From the NCBI RefSeq assembly GCF_024170405.1, contig NZ_JALJYC010000003.1, positions 59,963 through 123,962 of the forward strand: 64,000 bases of DNA. The letters are read 5' to 3'. The notes beneath the pieces were generated by a model. That model was not told the DNA's origin. It ran no database searches and was given only the letters and a program-made list of their open reading frames with translations. The position numbers were made by a program, and so were the translations under genes. Position 1 is the first letter of the stretch. Each line of letters starts with the position of its first letter. Source of the DNA: Neisseria perflava. GTDB lineage: Bacteria > Pseudomonadota > Gammaproteobacteria > Burkholderiales > Neisseriaceae. This document shows, one piece after another, positions 1 through 8,713 of this stretch.

Positions 1-750
1 CGCCTCAAGCGCAGCCGTTTGGATGCCAATTTGAGCATTATCCTGTCGAAAATCATTACCTCGGCATTGGTGGTGTTGGCAGTATTAATCGGTCTGCCGA
101 TGGTGGGGATTGATTTGACCGTGTTGTCGGTATTCGGCGGCGCGCTCGGCGTCGGCGTCGGTTTCGGCTTGCAGAAAGTGGCCAGCAACTACATTTCCGG
201 TTTTATTATTCTGGGCGACCGCTCCATCCGCATGAACGACCGCCTGACGGTTAACAACTTTACCGGCAATGTGATTAAAATCACCTCGCGTTTCGTGGTT
301 TTGCGCGGCTCCAACGGCACGGAAGCGCTGATTCCCAACGAAACCTTTATGACTTCTACCGTGGTCAACGAATCCTATACCGACCGCACTTTGCAACAAT
401 CCTTCCCCGTTCAAGTGGCGTATCAGACCGATTTGAACGAAGCCTTGGCGGTTTTGACCGCTGCCGCCGCCGCGCAAGCCCGTGTCGCTGCCAATCCCGC
501 GCCGATGGCGACCGTAACCGATTTCGCTTCAGACGGCATCAACCTCAGCCTGAGCTATTGGGTGGGCGATCCGGAAAACGGTTTGGGCGGTTTGAAATCC
601 GACATCATGCTGGAAATCTGGCGACAATTTAATGCGCACGGCATTGAGTTTCCTTATCCGCAGCGCGATGTGCGCATTGTCAACGCTGCTGCGGGCGCGG
701 AAGAAAAAAGGCCGTCTGAAAATGCGGCCGATACGGTGGGGCACGCATGA
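1..750 (+). CDS. MscS-family mechanosensitive channel, C-terminal part (partial)
   Basis: The reading frame is open through the left edge, so the start and N-terminal helices lie outside the window. What remains begins with a hydrophobic helix and then the glycine/alanine-rich pore helix with FGGALGVGVGFGLQ, the hallmark of MscS TM3. The beta domain (about residues 75-125) and the alpha/beta C-terminal domain follow. Members of this family open on membrane tension in the inner membrane and release solutes during osmotic downshock. The stop codon overlaps the start of the NUDIX gene (ATGA), so the two are translationally coupled. The MscS subfamily cannot be set without the N-terminus. Confidence 0.9.
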   Translation, partial: RLKRSRLDANLSIILSKIITSALVVLAVLIGLPMVGIDLTVLSVFGGALGVGVGFGLQKVASNYISGFIILGDRSIRMNDRLTVNNFTGNVIKITSRFVVLRGSNGTEALIPNETFMTSTVVNESYTDRTLQQSFPVQVAYQTDLNEALAVLTAAAAAQARVAANPAPMATVTDFASDGINLSLSYWVGDPENGLGGLKSDIMLEIWRQFNAHGIEFPYPQRDVRIVNAAAGAEEKRPSENAADTVGHA

Positions 751-1214
751 GTAAACCTTTGAAATATCCGGTGTCCGCGCTGGTGGTGCTGCACGATTCA
801 GACGGCCATATCCTTTTGATTGAGCGCACCGCGCCGCCGGATTTCTGGCAATCCGTGACCGGCAGCAAAGAGCCGGGCGAAAGCGTGGCCGACACCGCCC
901 GCCGCGAAGTGTGGGAAGAAACCGGCATTGCGCTGGCCAACGGTCAACTGACCGACTGGCACGACAGCACTGTCTATGAAATCTACCACCATTGGCGCCA
1001 CCGCTACCCGCCGGGCGTGTTTGAAAACCGCGAGCATATCTTTTCCGCCGAAATCCGCCGCGATACCCAAATTGTGTTATCGCCGTCGGAGCATGTGCGC
1101 TACGGCTGGTTCGGCTGGCGGGAAGCGGCGGAAAAAGTGTTTTCCCCGTCCAACAAACGCGCCATCATCGAGCTGGCGAAACGGCGCGGCTGGCTGCCGG
1201 ATAAGGCCGTCTGA
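747..1214 (+). CDS. nudB: NUDIX hydrolase, probable dihydroneopterin triphosphate diphosphatase
   Basis: The 155-residue protein carries the full NUDIX box (GSKEPGES.. then ..ARREVWEETGI, about residues 37-60) that binds Mg2+ and cleaves nucleoside diphosphate-X bonds. Overall length and the sequence PLKYPVSALVVLHDSDG at the start resemble NudB, which removes pyrophosphate from dihydroneopterin triphosphate early in folate synthesis. The start overlaps the stop of the upstream MscS gene by four bases, which fixes the start codon. NUDIX substrate calls from sequence alone are fallible, so nudB is the best guess. Confidence 0.85.
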   Translation: MSKPLKYPVSALVVLHDSDGHILLIERTAPPDFWQSVTGSKEPGESVADTARREVWEETGIALANGQLTDWHDSTVYEIYHHWRHRYPPGVFENREHIFSAEIRRDTQIVLSPSEHVRYGWFGWREAAEKVFSPSNKRAIIELAKRRGWLPDKAV

Positions 1215-1309
1215 AAACGCCGCCGCGTTTTGCCTTTATCGGGCGGGTATGTTCTGCTAAACTCCCGTTTTCTTTCATTTTCCAAACCCACTCACTTTAC
1301 GGATACCCC

Positions 1310-2392
1310 ATGAAAAAGTCCCTCGCCTTACTCGCCGTTGCCGCTCTTTTGGCCGCGTGTAGCAGCAACAAAAAGCCTGTCAGCAGCACGACAACCGCCA
1401 AACTGGTGCAACCCGTCAGCCAAAGCACGAAACGCCCGACTTTCGACACCGCCGCCGAATCCGTTGCCAGCAGCGGTTTCAATGCCAACACCAACGTACA
1501 GCGCTGGATAGACTACGAAGCGGCCACGCGCCAGTTTAGCCGCAGCGAATTGCAAACCTTCTTCGACGGCGTGGTGTATAAAGCCAATATTATCAATATC
1601 ATGTACCGCCCCAGTACCTCGCGCCCGTGGTACGAATTCCGCACCGGCAATTCCGGCGCAGCCAAATTCAACGGCGGCCGCCAGTTTTACGCCGCCAACC
1701 GCGCCGTGATTGACGACGTGGCGCGCAAATACGGCGTGCCAGCCGAGCTGATTGTGGCGATTATCGGCATTGAAACCAACTACGGCAAAAACACCGGCAG
1801 CTTCCGCGTGGCCGACGCTTTGGGCACGCTGGCCTTCGATTACCCGCGTCGCGCCGAGTTTTTCCAAAACGAGTTGAGCGAACTTTTGAAAATGGCGAAA
1901 GAAGAGCGCCAAGACGTGTTCAGCTTTAAAGGCAGCTACGCCGGCGCCATGGGCATGCCGCAGTTTATGCCTTCCAGCTACCGCAAATGGGCGGTGGATT
2001 ACGACGGTGACGGCCACCGCGATATTTGGAACAACGTCGGCGATGTGGCCGCTTCCGTGGCCAATTACATGAAGCAGCACGGCTGGAAAACCGGCGGCAA
2101 GATGATTGTGCCGGTCAATCTAAACATCAATGCGCAGCTGCAAGCCATCATTGACGAGAAAACCGCGCTGACCCGCACCGTGGCCGATTTCAAAGCTTTG
2201 GGCGTTACGCCGCAGGAATATGTGGCCGACAATGGAAAAGCAGTGCTCTACCGCTTGGAAACCGCGCCCGGCGTGTATGAGTATTATCTGGGGCTGAATA
2301 ATTTTTACAGCGTTTGGCAGTATAACAACAGCCGTATGTATGTGACCGCCGTGCGCGATATCGCCAATGCGGTGGGCAGCAGCAATTTATAA
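1310..2392 (+). CDS. mltB: Membrane-bound lytic murein transglycosylase B
   Basis: A 360-residue lipoprotein. Residues 1-17 form a signal peptide ending in the lipobox LLAAC, with Cys17 as acylation site. The rest is the SLT_2 (MltB) domain with the catalytic Glu in IGIETNYGK and the conserved GAMGMPQFMPSSY segment, followed by a D-G-D-G-H-R-D-I-W stretch. Enzymes of this family cleave the MurNAc-GlcNAc bond of peptidoglycan and leave 1,6-anhydro ends, working from the inner face of the outer membrane. The gene is followed by a perfect inverted repeat built from two DUS cores. Confidence 0.95.
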   Translation: MKKSLALLAVAALLAACSSNKKPVSSTTTAKLVQPVSQSTKRPTFDTAAESVASSGFNANTNVQRWIDYEAATRQFSRSELQTFFDGVVYKANIINIMYRPSTSRPWYEFRTGNSGAAKFNGGRQFYAANRAVIDDVARKYGVPAELIVAIIGIETNYGKNTGSFRVADALGTLAFDYPRRAEFFQNELSELLKMAKEERQDVFSFKGSYAGAMGMPQFMPSSYRKWAVDYDGDGHRDIWNNVGDVAASVANYMKQHGWKTGGKMIVPVNLNINAQLQAIIDEKTALTRTVADFKALGVTPQEYVADNGKAVLYRLETAPGVYEYYLGLNNFYSVWQYNNSRMYVTAVRDIANAVGSSNL

Positions 2393-2402
2393 TCGGGTGT
2401 AA

Positions 2403-2447
2403 TAAAGAAACGCCGTCTGAAAAAATTTTCAGACGGCGTTTCTTTAT
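2403..2447. terminator. DUS-based bidirectional terminator after mltB
   Basis: Two DUS cores in inverted orientation, extended on both sides by AAAGAAAC and GTTTCTTT, give a long perfect hairpin. It lies just after the mltB stop, and the symmetric A/T flanks would also serve transcription from the opposite side. Confidence 0.8.
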
Positions 2448-2599
2448 GGTAATTTGTAGGGAGGGTGCAAACCCATCATGCTGCTTTAGCCCAGAAAATT
2501 TGAAATGCATACAAACATGCAAATACCTGTATGTAAAATAGCGTTTTTCAACGATTAATGGCCGTTTTAGACCCCTGTCTAGGCTTTTTCAGACGGCCT

Positions 2600-3610
2600 T
2601 TAATCCCACCCGCCCAAATTGCGTTTGACCAAATCCGCCAGCGCCGCGATCCAATCCGCGTTGTCGTTTAAACACGGAATATAGTGATACTGCACCCCGC
2701 CTGCCGCATGGAACTGCTCGCGGCCGGTGAGGGCGATTTCCTCCAGCGTTTCCAAACAGTCCGCCATAAAGCCGGGGCAGAATACATCCAATTTTTTCAC
2801 GCCTTCTTTCGGCAGCGAATCAAACAGCGCCTGCGTGCTCGGGGTTACCCATTTGGCTTTACCGAATTGGCTTTGGAACGACACCACATAATCCGTTTCG
2901 CCCAAGCCCAGCGCCGCCGCCAACAGGCGGGCGGTGTGGCGGCATTCGTCGGGGTAGGGGTCGCCCTCGTCATGGCTTTTTTGCGGAATGCCGTGGAAAC
3001 TCAACATCAGCTTGTCGCCGCGCCCGTTGGCCGCCCAATACGCCTCGATATGTCGCTTCATCGCCGCAATATAGCCCGCGTCGTCATAAAAACGCGATAC
3101 CGTTCGCACGTCCATCTGATTGCGTTGGCGCAAAAGCTGCGCAAACACCTTATCCAAAGCCGCGCCCGTGCTGGAAGCCGCATACTGCGGATACAGCGGC
3201 ACCACCAACACCCTGCCTGCGCCCTGCGCCTTAAGCTCTGCCAACACATCGGCCACATTCGGATGGCCGTAAGTCATGGCATGGCGCACAATCAGATGGG
3301 GAAACGCCGCCGCCAACGCCTGCGCCTGTTTTTGCGTATAAACCGCCAAAGGCGAGCCGTTTTCCGACCACACCTTAGCATAACCGTGCGCCGATTTTTT
3401 CGGGCGCAGCGTCAACACCAAACCGCGCAAAATCGGCTGCCACACCCATTTGGGCAGTTCCACCACGCGCTGATCGGATAAAAAATCCCGCAAATACGGC
3501 TTTACCGCCGCGGCCGTCGGCGCGTCGGGCGTACCGAGATTCAGCAGCAACACGGCGGTTTTATTTTGCTCGGCATAGGGAACAGGCGGTTCGGGCAGGA
3601 AATAAGGCAT
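2600..3610 (-). CDS. hemH: Ferrochelatase
   Basis: 336 residues. The frame stays open far upstream, but the protein homologous to HemH begins at MPYFLPEPPVPYAE, so 3610 is taken as the start. Visible family features are VLLLNLGTPDAP near the N-terminus, the LLSFHGIP motif with the catalytic His, GDPYPDEC, and VVSFQSQFGKAKWVTPST. The enzyme inserts Fe2+ into protoporphyrin IX in the last step of haem synthesis, at the inner membrane. It faces mltB convergently. The divergent gap behind it leads to the type III modification locus. Confidence 0.95.
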   Translation of the reverse strand: MPYFLPEPPVPYAEQNKTAVLLLNLGTPDAPTAAAVKPYLRDFLSDQRVVELPKWVWQPILRGLVLTLRPKKSAHGYAKVWSENGSPLAVYTQKQAQALAAAFPHLIVRHAMTYGHPNVADVLAELKAQGAGRVLVVPLYPQYAASSTGAALDKVFAQLLRQRNQMDVRTVSRFYDDAGYIAAMKRHIEAYWAANGRGDKLMLSFHGIPQKSHDEGDPYPDECRHTARLLAAALGLGETDYVVSFQSQFGKAKWVTPSTQALFDSLPKEGVKKLDVFCPGFMADCLETLEEIALTGREQFHAAGGVQYHYIPCLNDNADWIAALADLVKRNLGGWD

Positions 3611-3753
3611 GGCGGGAAACTCTGATTGAAGGATACGGGCGGCTATTTTAGCAACGATAAGGCCGTCTGAATACTTTAGCTGCGCCGGGCAAGCATTTTC
3701 AGACGGCCTGACAAACGGGGTATTAGGCAAAATCAATGCCGTTGCAAAGTTGA

Positions 3754-3816
3754 GTAGGTTGGGATGAAATCCCAACAAAGCAGCGGTGTCATGTTGGGTT
3801 TTGCAACCCAACCTAC
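3754..3816. repeat. Neisseria intergenic inverted repeat (GTAGGTTGGG type), upstream of mod
   Basis: The segment starts with GTAGGTTGGG and ends with CCCAACCTAC. It contains two small hairpins (GTTGGG...CCCAAC twice). The same motif occurs once more at 5953-5978, between mod and res, so mod has a copy on each side. The surrounding gap 3611-3980 also holds inverted DUS and a weak promoter-like pair (TTCAAA 3858-3863, TAGAAT 3881-3886, 17 bp apart) that could serve mod. Confidence 0.75.
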
Positions 3817-3980
3817 GCAGAATCACAAGCCTTTCAGACGGCCTTGGACGGGGACGATTCAAAAAACGCGCAAAAACAGTTAGAATCAACGGCGGCGCCA
3901 ATATGCGGACGGCGTGAAAACGCCCGGGCGGTATCCAAACGGCCGCATACGATTCAGCGATATTTTCAGGAGATACACCT

Positions 3981-5921
3981 ATGGCTACCGAACCGAACCG
4001 AACCGAACCGAACCGAACCGAAATTATACACGAAAACCTCAATAATATAAATGAAAACAATCTGTTAAAATTCAAAAATCTTTTCCCTGAGGCGTTTTGC
4101 GAAGGCAAAATCGACAGGGAAAAGCTCAAACTCATTCTCGGCGCGGACAATCTGGCCGACGCCAACGAGCGCTATATGCTGGGCTGGGCGGGCAAGGCCG
4201 ATGCCTACCGCACGCTGCAAAGCCCGACCTTCAACACTCTGATTCCCTGCCAAGCCGAAAGCGTGGATTTTGAGCACACGCAAAACGTGTTTATCGAGGC
4301 GGAAAATCTTGAAGCCCTGAAAATCCTGCAAAAATCCTATGCCGGCGCGGTAAAGATGATTTACATCGACCCGCCTTACAACACCGGTTCAGACAGCTTT
4401 ATCTATCCCGACAAATTTTCCGAAACCCGCGAGGAATACGCCCGCCGCGTAGGGGATAAGGACGATGACGGCTATCTGAAACGCGACGGCGTGTTTCAAG
4501 GCGCGTTCCGCAAAAACAGCCGCGACAACGGCAACTACCACAGCAACTGGCTCTCCATGATGCTGCCGCGCCTGCATTTGGCGAAAACCCTGCTGCGCGA
4601 AGACGGCGTGATTTTTATCTCGATTGATGATAATGAACAGGCGCAGTTGAAATTATTGTGTGACGAGGTATTTGGGGCGGAGAATTTTGTTGGGCAATTT
4701 CCTTGGCGCAAACGCACCGCAAAATCTGACGTGCCGTTTGGCGTATCGTCTGATTACGAATTTATTTTGGCTTATGCAAAAACAGAAGATTTTATTGCCA
4801 GTATAGAAGGAAAAGAACGCAAATATTTTGAAACTGATGATTTTCCAAATCGACCTTGGCGAATACACGATTTGACAACTCAACGTAATGCAAGTGAACG
4901 TCCAAATAGTTTTTTCACATTAAAAAATCCGAAAACAGGCAAAGAATATCCAGCCAATCCGTTACGGACTTGGGCAGTTACCCAAGATACTTTTCAAGAT
5001 TATTACGATGCAGGGAAAATCGTATTTCCTGATGATTATGACTTTCTCAACATCAGTAATCCTGTTATGCGTTATTTTAAAGATGACGACATAGCAAAAG
5101 CAGGAGAAAGTTTTGGCAGAATCGCGGTCAGCACAAAGTTGCCTGAAAGTGTCGGAATGTCTTTAAATGGCACGAAAGAAATTACCGAACTTTTTCAGGG
5201 AAAATTATTTGACTTTCCTAAACCGACTTCACTCATTCAATTTTTTCTCAATGTATTACATGATGAAAATGCACTCATTCTAGACTTCTTCTCCGGCAGC
5301 GGCACAACCGCCCATGCCGTGATGCAGCTTAACGCCGAAGACGGCGGCAAACGCCGTTATCTCTGCGTGCAACTGCCGGAAGAAACCGATGAAAAATCCG
5401 AAGCGTTTAAAGCGGGTTATCCCACCATCGCCGAAATCGCCAAAGAGCGTATCCGCCGCGCCGGTCGGCAGATTTCAGACGGCCTTGCCGCAGGGCAAAG
5501 CGTGGATACGGGGTTTAAGGTGTTCAAATTGGCCGAAAGCGGTTTCAAACAATGGCGCAACCCGTCGGCAGGCCGTCTGAATGCGGAAGAGCAGCTGGCT
5601 TTGTTTGCCGAATTCCGCGATGTGGTGCGCGACGGGGTTTCGACCGAACAGCTGGCCTACGAACTGATGTTGCGCTTGGGTTTCCAACTGACGGATTCCA
5701 TCACGTTTTCAGACGGCATCGTGTGGCTGGACAACGCCGCCGCCACGCGCAAAACGGCTTTGCTGCTGGAGAAGGCCGATGAGGAAACGCTGGCGGCGGT
5801 TGCGGCGGGCAAGCCGGTCAAGGTGTTTGCTTTGGACAAGGTGTTTGCAGGCGACGACGCGCTGAAAACCAATGCGGCTTTGCAGTTTAAAGACGCAGGC
5901 GTGGCGTTTGAGACCTTGTAA
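3981..5921 (+). CDS. mod: Type III restriction-modification system methyltransferase, phase-variable (ModD-like)
   Basis: 646 residues. The start codon is followed after two codons by seven tandem ACCGA units (3987-4021), read as repeats of EPNRT. With seven units the gene is in frame. Gain or loss of one unit shifts the frame. Motif IV DPPYNTG (about 130-136) precedes motif I DFFSGSGTT (about 435), the order of beta-class N6-adenine methyltransferases of the Mod type. The centre (about 4640-5285) is clearly richer in A/T than both ends and should hold the target recognition domain. The protein methylates adenine at an asymmetric site and, with Res, forms the restriction complex. ACCGA is the repeat unit described for meningococcal modD. 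Assignment to that allele group rests only on the repeat. Confidence 0.95.
   Translation: MATEPNRTEPNRTEIIHENLNNINENNLLKFKNLFPEAFCEGKIDREKLKLILGADNLADANERYMLGWAGKADAYRTLQSPTFNTLIPCQAESVDFEHTQNVFIEAENLEALKILQKSYAGAVKMIYIDPPYNTGSDSFIYPDKFSETREEYARRVGDKDDDGYLKRDGVFQGAFRKNSRDNGNYHSNWLSMMLPRLHLAKTLLREDGVIFISIDDNEQAQLKLLCDEVFGAENFVGQFPWRKRTAKSDVPFGVSSDYEFILAYAKTEDFIASIEGKERKYFETDDFPNRPWRIHDLTTQRNASERPNSFFTLKNPKTGKEYPANPLRTWAVTQDTFQDYYDAGKIVFPDDYDFLNISNPVMRYFKDDDIAKAGESFGRIAVSTKLPESVGMSLNGTKEITELFQGKLFDFPKPTSLIQFFLNVLHDENALILDFFSGSGTTAHAVMQLNAEDGGKRRYLCVQLPEETDEKSEAFKAGYPTIAEIAKERIRRAGRQISDGLAAGQSVDTGFKVFKLAESGFKQWRNPSAGRLNAEEQLALFAEFRDVVRDGVSTEQLAYELMLRLGFQLTDSITFSDGIVWLDNAAATRKTALLLEKADEETLAAVAAGKPVKVFALDKVFAGDDALKTNAALQFKDAGVAFETL
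3987..4021 (+). repeat. Pentanucleotide tract (ACCGA)x7 in mod
   Basis: Seven perfect tandem units directly after ATGGCT. Because the unit is not a multiple of three, slipped-strand mispairing switches mod on and off. An upstream open frame with a TTG at 3844 would be fused to mod if one unit were lost, but no ribosome binding site precedes that TTG. Confidence 0.95.
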
Positions 5922-5952
5922 GGCCGTCTGAAAAGATAAGCCATGCAGCCGG

Positions 5953-5978
5953 GTAGGTTGGGTTGTAAACCCAACATC
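5953..5978. repeat. Neisseria intergenic inverted repeat, between mod and res
   Basis: GTAGGTTGGGTTGTAAACCC then AACATC, a second copy of the motif found at 3754-3816. Together with a DUS it fills the 113-base gap between mod and res. Confidence 0.7.
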
Positions 5979-6034
5979 AGGAAAGATGAAGGTAGGTTTG
6001 TCGGCTTAATACCGGCAAACGGTAGGGATAAAAT

Positions 6035-8653
6035 ATGCAGTTGAAATTTGAAAAGCTGGACTATCAGGCCGAGGCGGTGGCGGCGGTGGTGGATTTGTTT
6101 CAAGACGAGCCGCACCATGCGCAGCAGTTTGAGATGACGGCGGGCGGGGTCATGCCGGTGATGGCTAACCGGCGCACGCTGCCGAACGAAGCCATCGGAG
6201 AAAATCTGAAGCAGGTGCAGCGGCGCTTTGGTTTGCCGCTCTCAGAAATCGGCGAACACGGGCTGAATTTTTCCATCGAAATGGAAACGGGTACGGGCAA
6301 AACGTATGTGTATCTGCGCACGATTTTCGAGCTCAACCGGCAATACGGCTGGCAGAAATTTGTGATTGTGGTGCCGGGCGTGGCGATTCGCGAGGGTGTG
6401 TTGCAGAGCATACGCGCAACGCAGGCGCATTTTGAAAGCGAGTTTGACAAGCCGGTGGTGCATGCGCATGTGTATCAGAGCGACAAGCTGAATGTGTTGC
6501 GCGGCTTTGCGGCCAACAACGGCATTGAAATTCTGGTGATGAACATCGACGCGTTTAAAAAAGACGGCAATGTGATTAACCGCGTGAATGAAAGCGGCGA
6601 AGCGCCGGTGAAGCTGATTAGCGATACCTGCCCGATTGTGATTGTTGACGAGCCGCAAAATATGGAAACGGTGCTGGCGAAGCAGGCGATTGATTCGCTC
6701 AACCCGCTGTTTGTCTTACGCTATTCGGCGACGCATAAAAATCCCTACCATAAAATCTACCGCCTGAATCCGATTGACGCTTATCAGAAAAAGCTGGTGA
6801 AGCAGATTGAGGTGGTGCCGGTGTTGGCGCAAAACGATGTCAACGGCGCTTATGTGGTTTTGAAAGAGTTTATTGTGGGCAAAGGCCGTCTGAAAGCGAA
6901 GGTGGAAATTCATTTTCAGAGCGAGAAGGAAACCAAGAAGAAAACGGTAACGGTGCAGACCGGCGATGATTTGTTTGACAAATCCGGCGGCAATGAAAGC
7001 TACCGGCACGGTTTTATTATTGACGGTTTGGATGTGGAAAACGGCCAGATGGCTTTGTCGGGCGGGCAAATCGTTGCGCAAAACGAAGGCGATGATTTGC
7101 TGCGCGACGAGGTAATGAAGCGGCAAATCGAGCAGACGGTCAAAGAGCATTTGCGCAAGGAAAAGCGGCTGAATCCGCTGGGTGTGAAAGTGTTGTCGCT
7201 GTTTTTTATTGATAAGGTGGCCAATTACCGCAACGGCGGCAAGTTTGCGCAATGGTTTGAAGAAATTTACGCACGGGAAACGGGCGAAAGTGCGGCGGGT
7301 GTGCACGACGGCTATTTTTCGCAAGACAAGGGCAAGGATAAGGATACCAACGGCAGCAGCAAAGCGGATGAGGATACTTATGACCTGATTATGCGCAATA
7401 AGGAAAAGCTGTTGTCGTTTGACAGCAAAATCCGCTTTATTTTCTCGCATTCGGCGCTCAAAGAGGGCTGGGACAATCCGAATGTGTTTCAGATTTGCAC
7501 TTTGAACGAAACGCGTTCGCTGATTAAAAAGCGGCAGGAAATCGGGCGCGGTCTGCGGTTGGCGGTCAACCAGCAGGGGCGGCGCATACATGACGAAAGC
7601 GTGAATATTCTGACGGTGGTGCCCAATGAGAGCTACCAGAGTTTTGCCGCCAATCTGCAAAAAGAATATGAAGACGAATGCGGCATTAAATTCGGCAACG
7701 GCGGCGTGAAAGACGGCAGCAAGCGCAAAACGCAAACTTTGCGCAAGGGCTTTATGCTCGAAGAGGCGTTTGTTGGAATTTGGCAGCGGCTGTGCCATCA
7801 AACGCACTATGCGGTGCGTTTTTCCCATGATGAGTTGGTTCAGACGGCCTGCGCGCTTATCCGCCAAATGCCGGAAATCCAAAAGCCGCAGATTGTGGTG
7901 CAAAAAGCCAAAATCAATCAGTCGCTGACTTACGGTATCGAAGCGGAGGAGGTCAACAGCCGCCGCTATGACAGCGATACGGTGTGGCAGATTCCCGATG
8001 TGTTGCATGAAATTGCCAAGAAAACGCAGCTGACGCGGCAGACGGTGTTTGAGATTTTGCAACGGTCTGGCAGAATCGGCGAGCTGGCGAATAATCCGCA
8101 ACGCTTTGTGAATATGGTCGGCGAGAAAATCCGCCAGGCTTTGCAGGCGCTGATGGTGGACGGTATCGAATATTTCAGACGGCCTGACGATGATGACTAC
8201 ACGCAAAGTCTGGCCGACTGGGAGAAATTGGCGCAAAACGGCGCGGAGTTTTTCTTAAACGAATATACGTTTGCTGTTAACCAAGACAATGAAGCCAAAA
8301 AGCGCAAAACCATTTTTGCCGATTACATCGCGCTGGATTCGCAAACGGAAAAGCAGTTTGCCACGGATTGCGAAAATCATGAAGACGTGTGCCTGTATTT
8401 CAAACTGCCGCGCTGGTTTAAAATTCCGACGCCCATCGGTTTCCATAATCCGGACTGGGCAGTGGTGATGAAAAAACGCGAGCAGGTGTATTTTGTGGTG
8501 GAAACCAAAAACACCGGCAAGGGCATACAAGAAGGCGTGGATACCGGCCGTTTGCGTTTGGAGGAGCAGCAGAAAATCGCCTGCGCGCAAAAGCATTTTG
8601 CGGTGTTTGACGGCATTACCTACCGTGTCGTCGATAAATTGGCACAGTTGTGA
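6035..8653 (+). CDS. res: Type III restriction enzyme, Res subunit (helicase-nuclease)
   Basis: 872 residues, a normal length for Res. The N-terminal half is a superfamily 2 helicase-like motor with Walker A METGTGKT (about 83-90) and motif II as IVDEPQ (about 203), the form usual for type III enzymes. Motif VI-like QEIGRGLRL lies near residue 508. The C-terminal end holds a PD-(D/E)xK nuclease (NPDWAVV...VVETK, about 804-830). With Mod it translocates or diffuses between two head-to-head sites and cuts about 25 bases away. Res has no repeat tract of its own and depends on Mod for recognition, so mod phase changes would silence restriction as well as methylation. Confidence 0.95.
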   Translation: MQLKFEKLDYQAEAVAAVVDLFQDEPHHAQQFEMTAGGVMPVMANRRTLPNEAIGENLKQVQRRFGLPLSEIGEHGLNFSIEMETGTGKTYVYLRTIFELNRQYGWQKFVIVVPGVAIREGVLQSIRATQAHFESEFDKPVVHAHVYQSDKLNVLRGFAANNGIEILVMNIDAFKKDGNVINRVNESGEAPVKLISDTCPIVIVDEPQNMETVLAKQAIDSLNPLFVLRYSATHKNPYHKIYRLNPIDAYQKKLVKQIEVVPVLAQNDVNGAYVVLKEFIVGKGRLKAKVEIHFQSEKETKKKTVTVQTGDDLFDKSGGNESYRHGFIIDGLDVENGQMALSGGQIVAQNEGDDLLRDEVMKRQIEQTVKEHLRKEKRLNPLGVKVLSLFFIDKVANYRNGGKFAQWFEEIYARETGESAAGVHDGYFSQDKGKDKDTNGSSKADEDTYDLIMRNKEKLLSFDSKIRFIFSHSALKEGWDNPNVFQICTLNETRSLIKKRQEIGRGLRLAVNQQGRRIHDESVNILTVVPNESYQSFAANLQKEYEDECGIKFGNGGVKDGSKRKTQTLRKGFMLEEAFVGIWQRLCHQTHYAVRFSHDELVQTACALIRQMPEIQKPQIVVQKAKINQSLTYGIEAEEVNSRRYDSDTVWQIPDVLHEIAKKTQLTRQTVFEILQRSGRIGELANNPQRFVNMVGEKIRQALQALMVDGIEYFRRPDDDDYTQSLADWEKLAQNGAEFFLNEYTFAVNQDNEAKKRKTIFADYIALDSQTEKQFATDCENHEDVCLYFKLPRWFKIPTPIGFHNPDWAVVMKKREQVYFVVETKNTGKGIQEGVDTGRLRLEEQQKIACAQKHFAVFDGITYRVVDKLAQL

Positions 8654-8670
8654 TTTGAGGGTTGATGGAT

Positions 8671-8703
8671 AAAGGCCGTCTGAAAAATTTTCAGATGGCC
8701 TTA
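8671..8703. terminator. DUS inverted-pair terminator between res and the lactonase gene
   Basis: One perfect DUS core and one with a single change (CAGATGGCC) form a hairpin with an A/T-rich loop. It separates two convergent genes and could end both transcripts. Confidence 0.7.
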
Positions 8704-8713
8704 TATTTTGCTG

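Noticed and set aside
3844..4050. 68-codon frame overlapping the start of mod
   Set aside because: No ribosome binding site or similarity. It only matters as an alternative entry if one repeat unit is lost.
6716..8236. 506-codon open frame on the minus strand
   Set aside because: It lies wholly antisense to the intact res gene, has no family resemblance, and reflects codon bias of the real gene.
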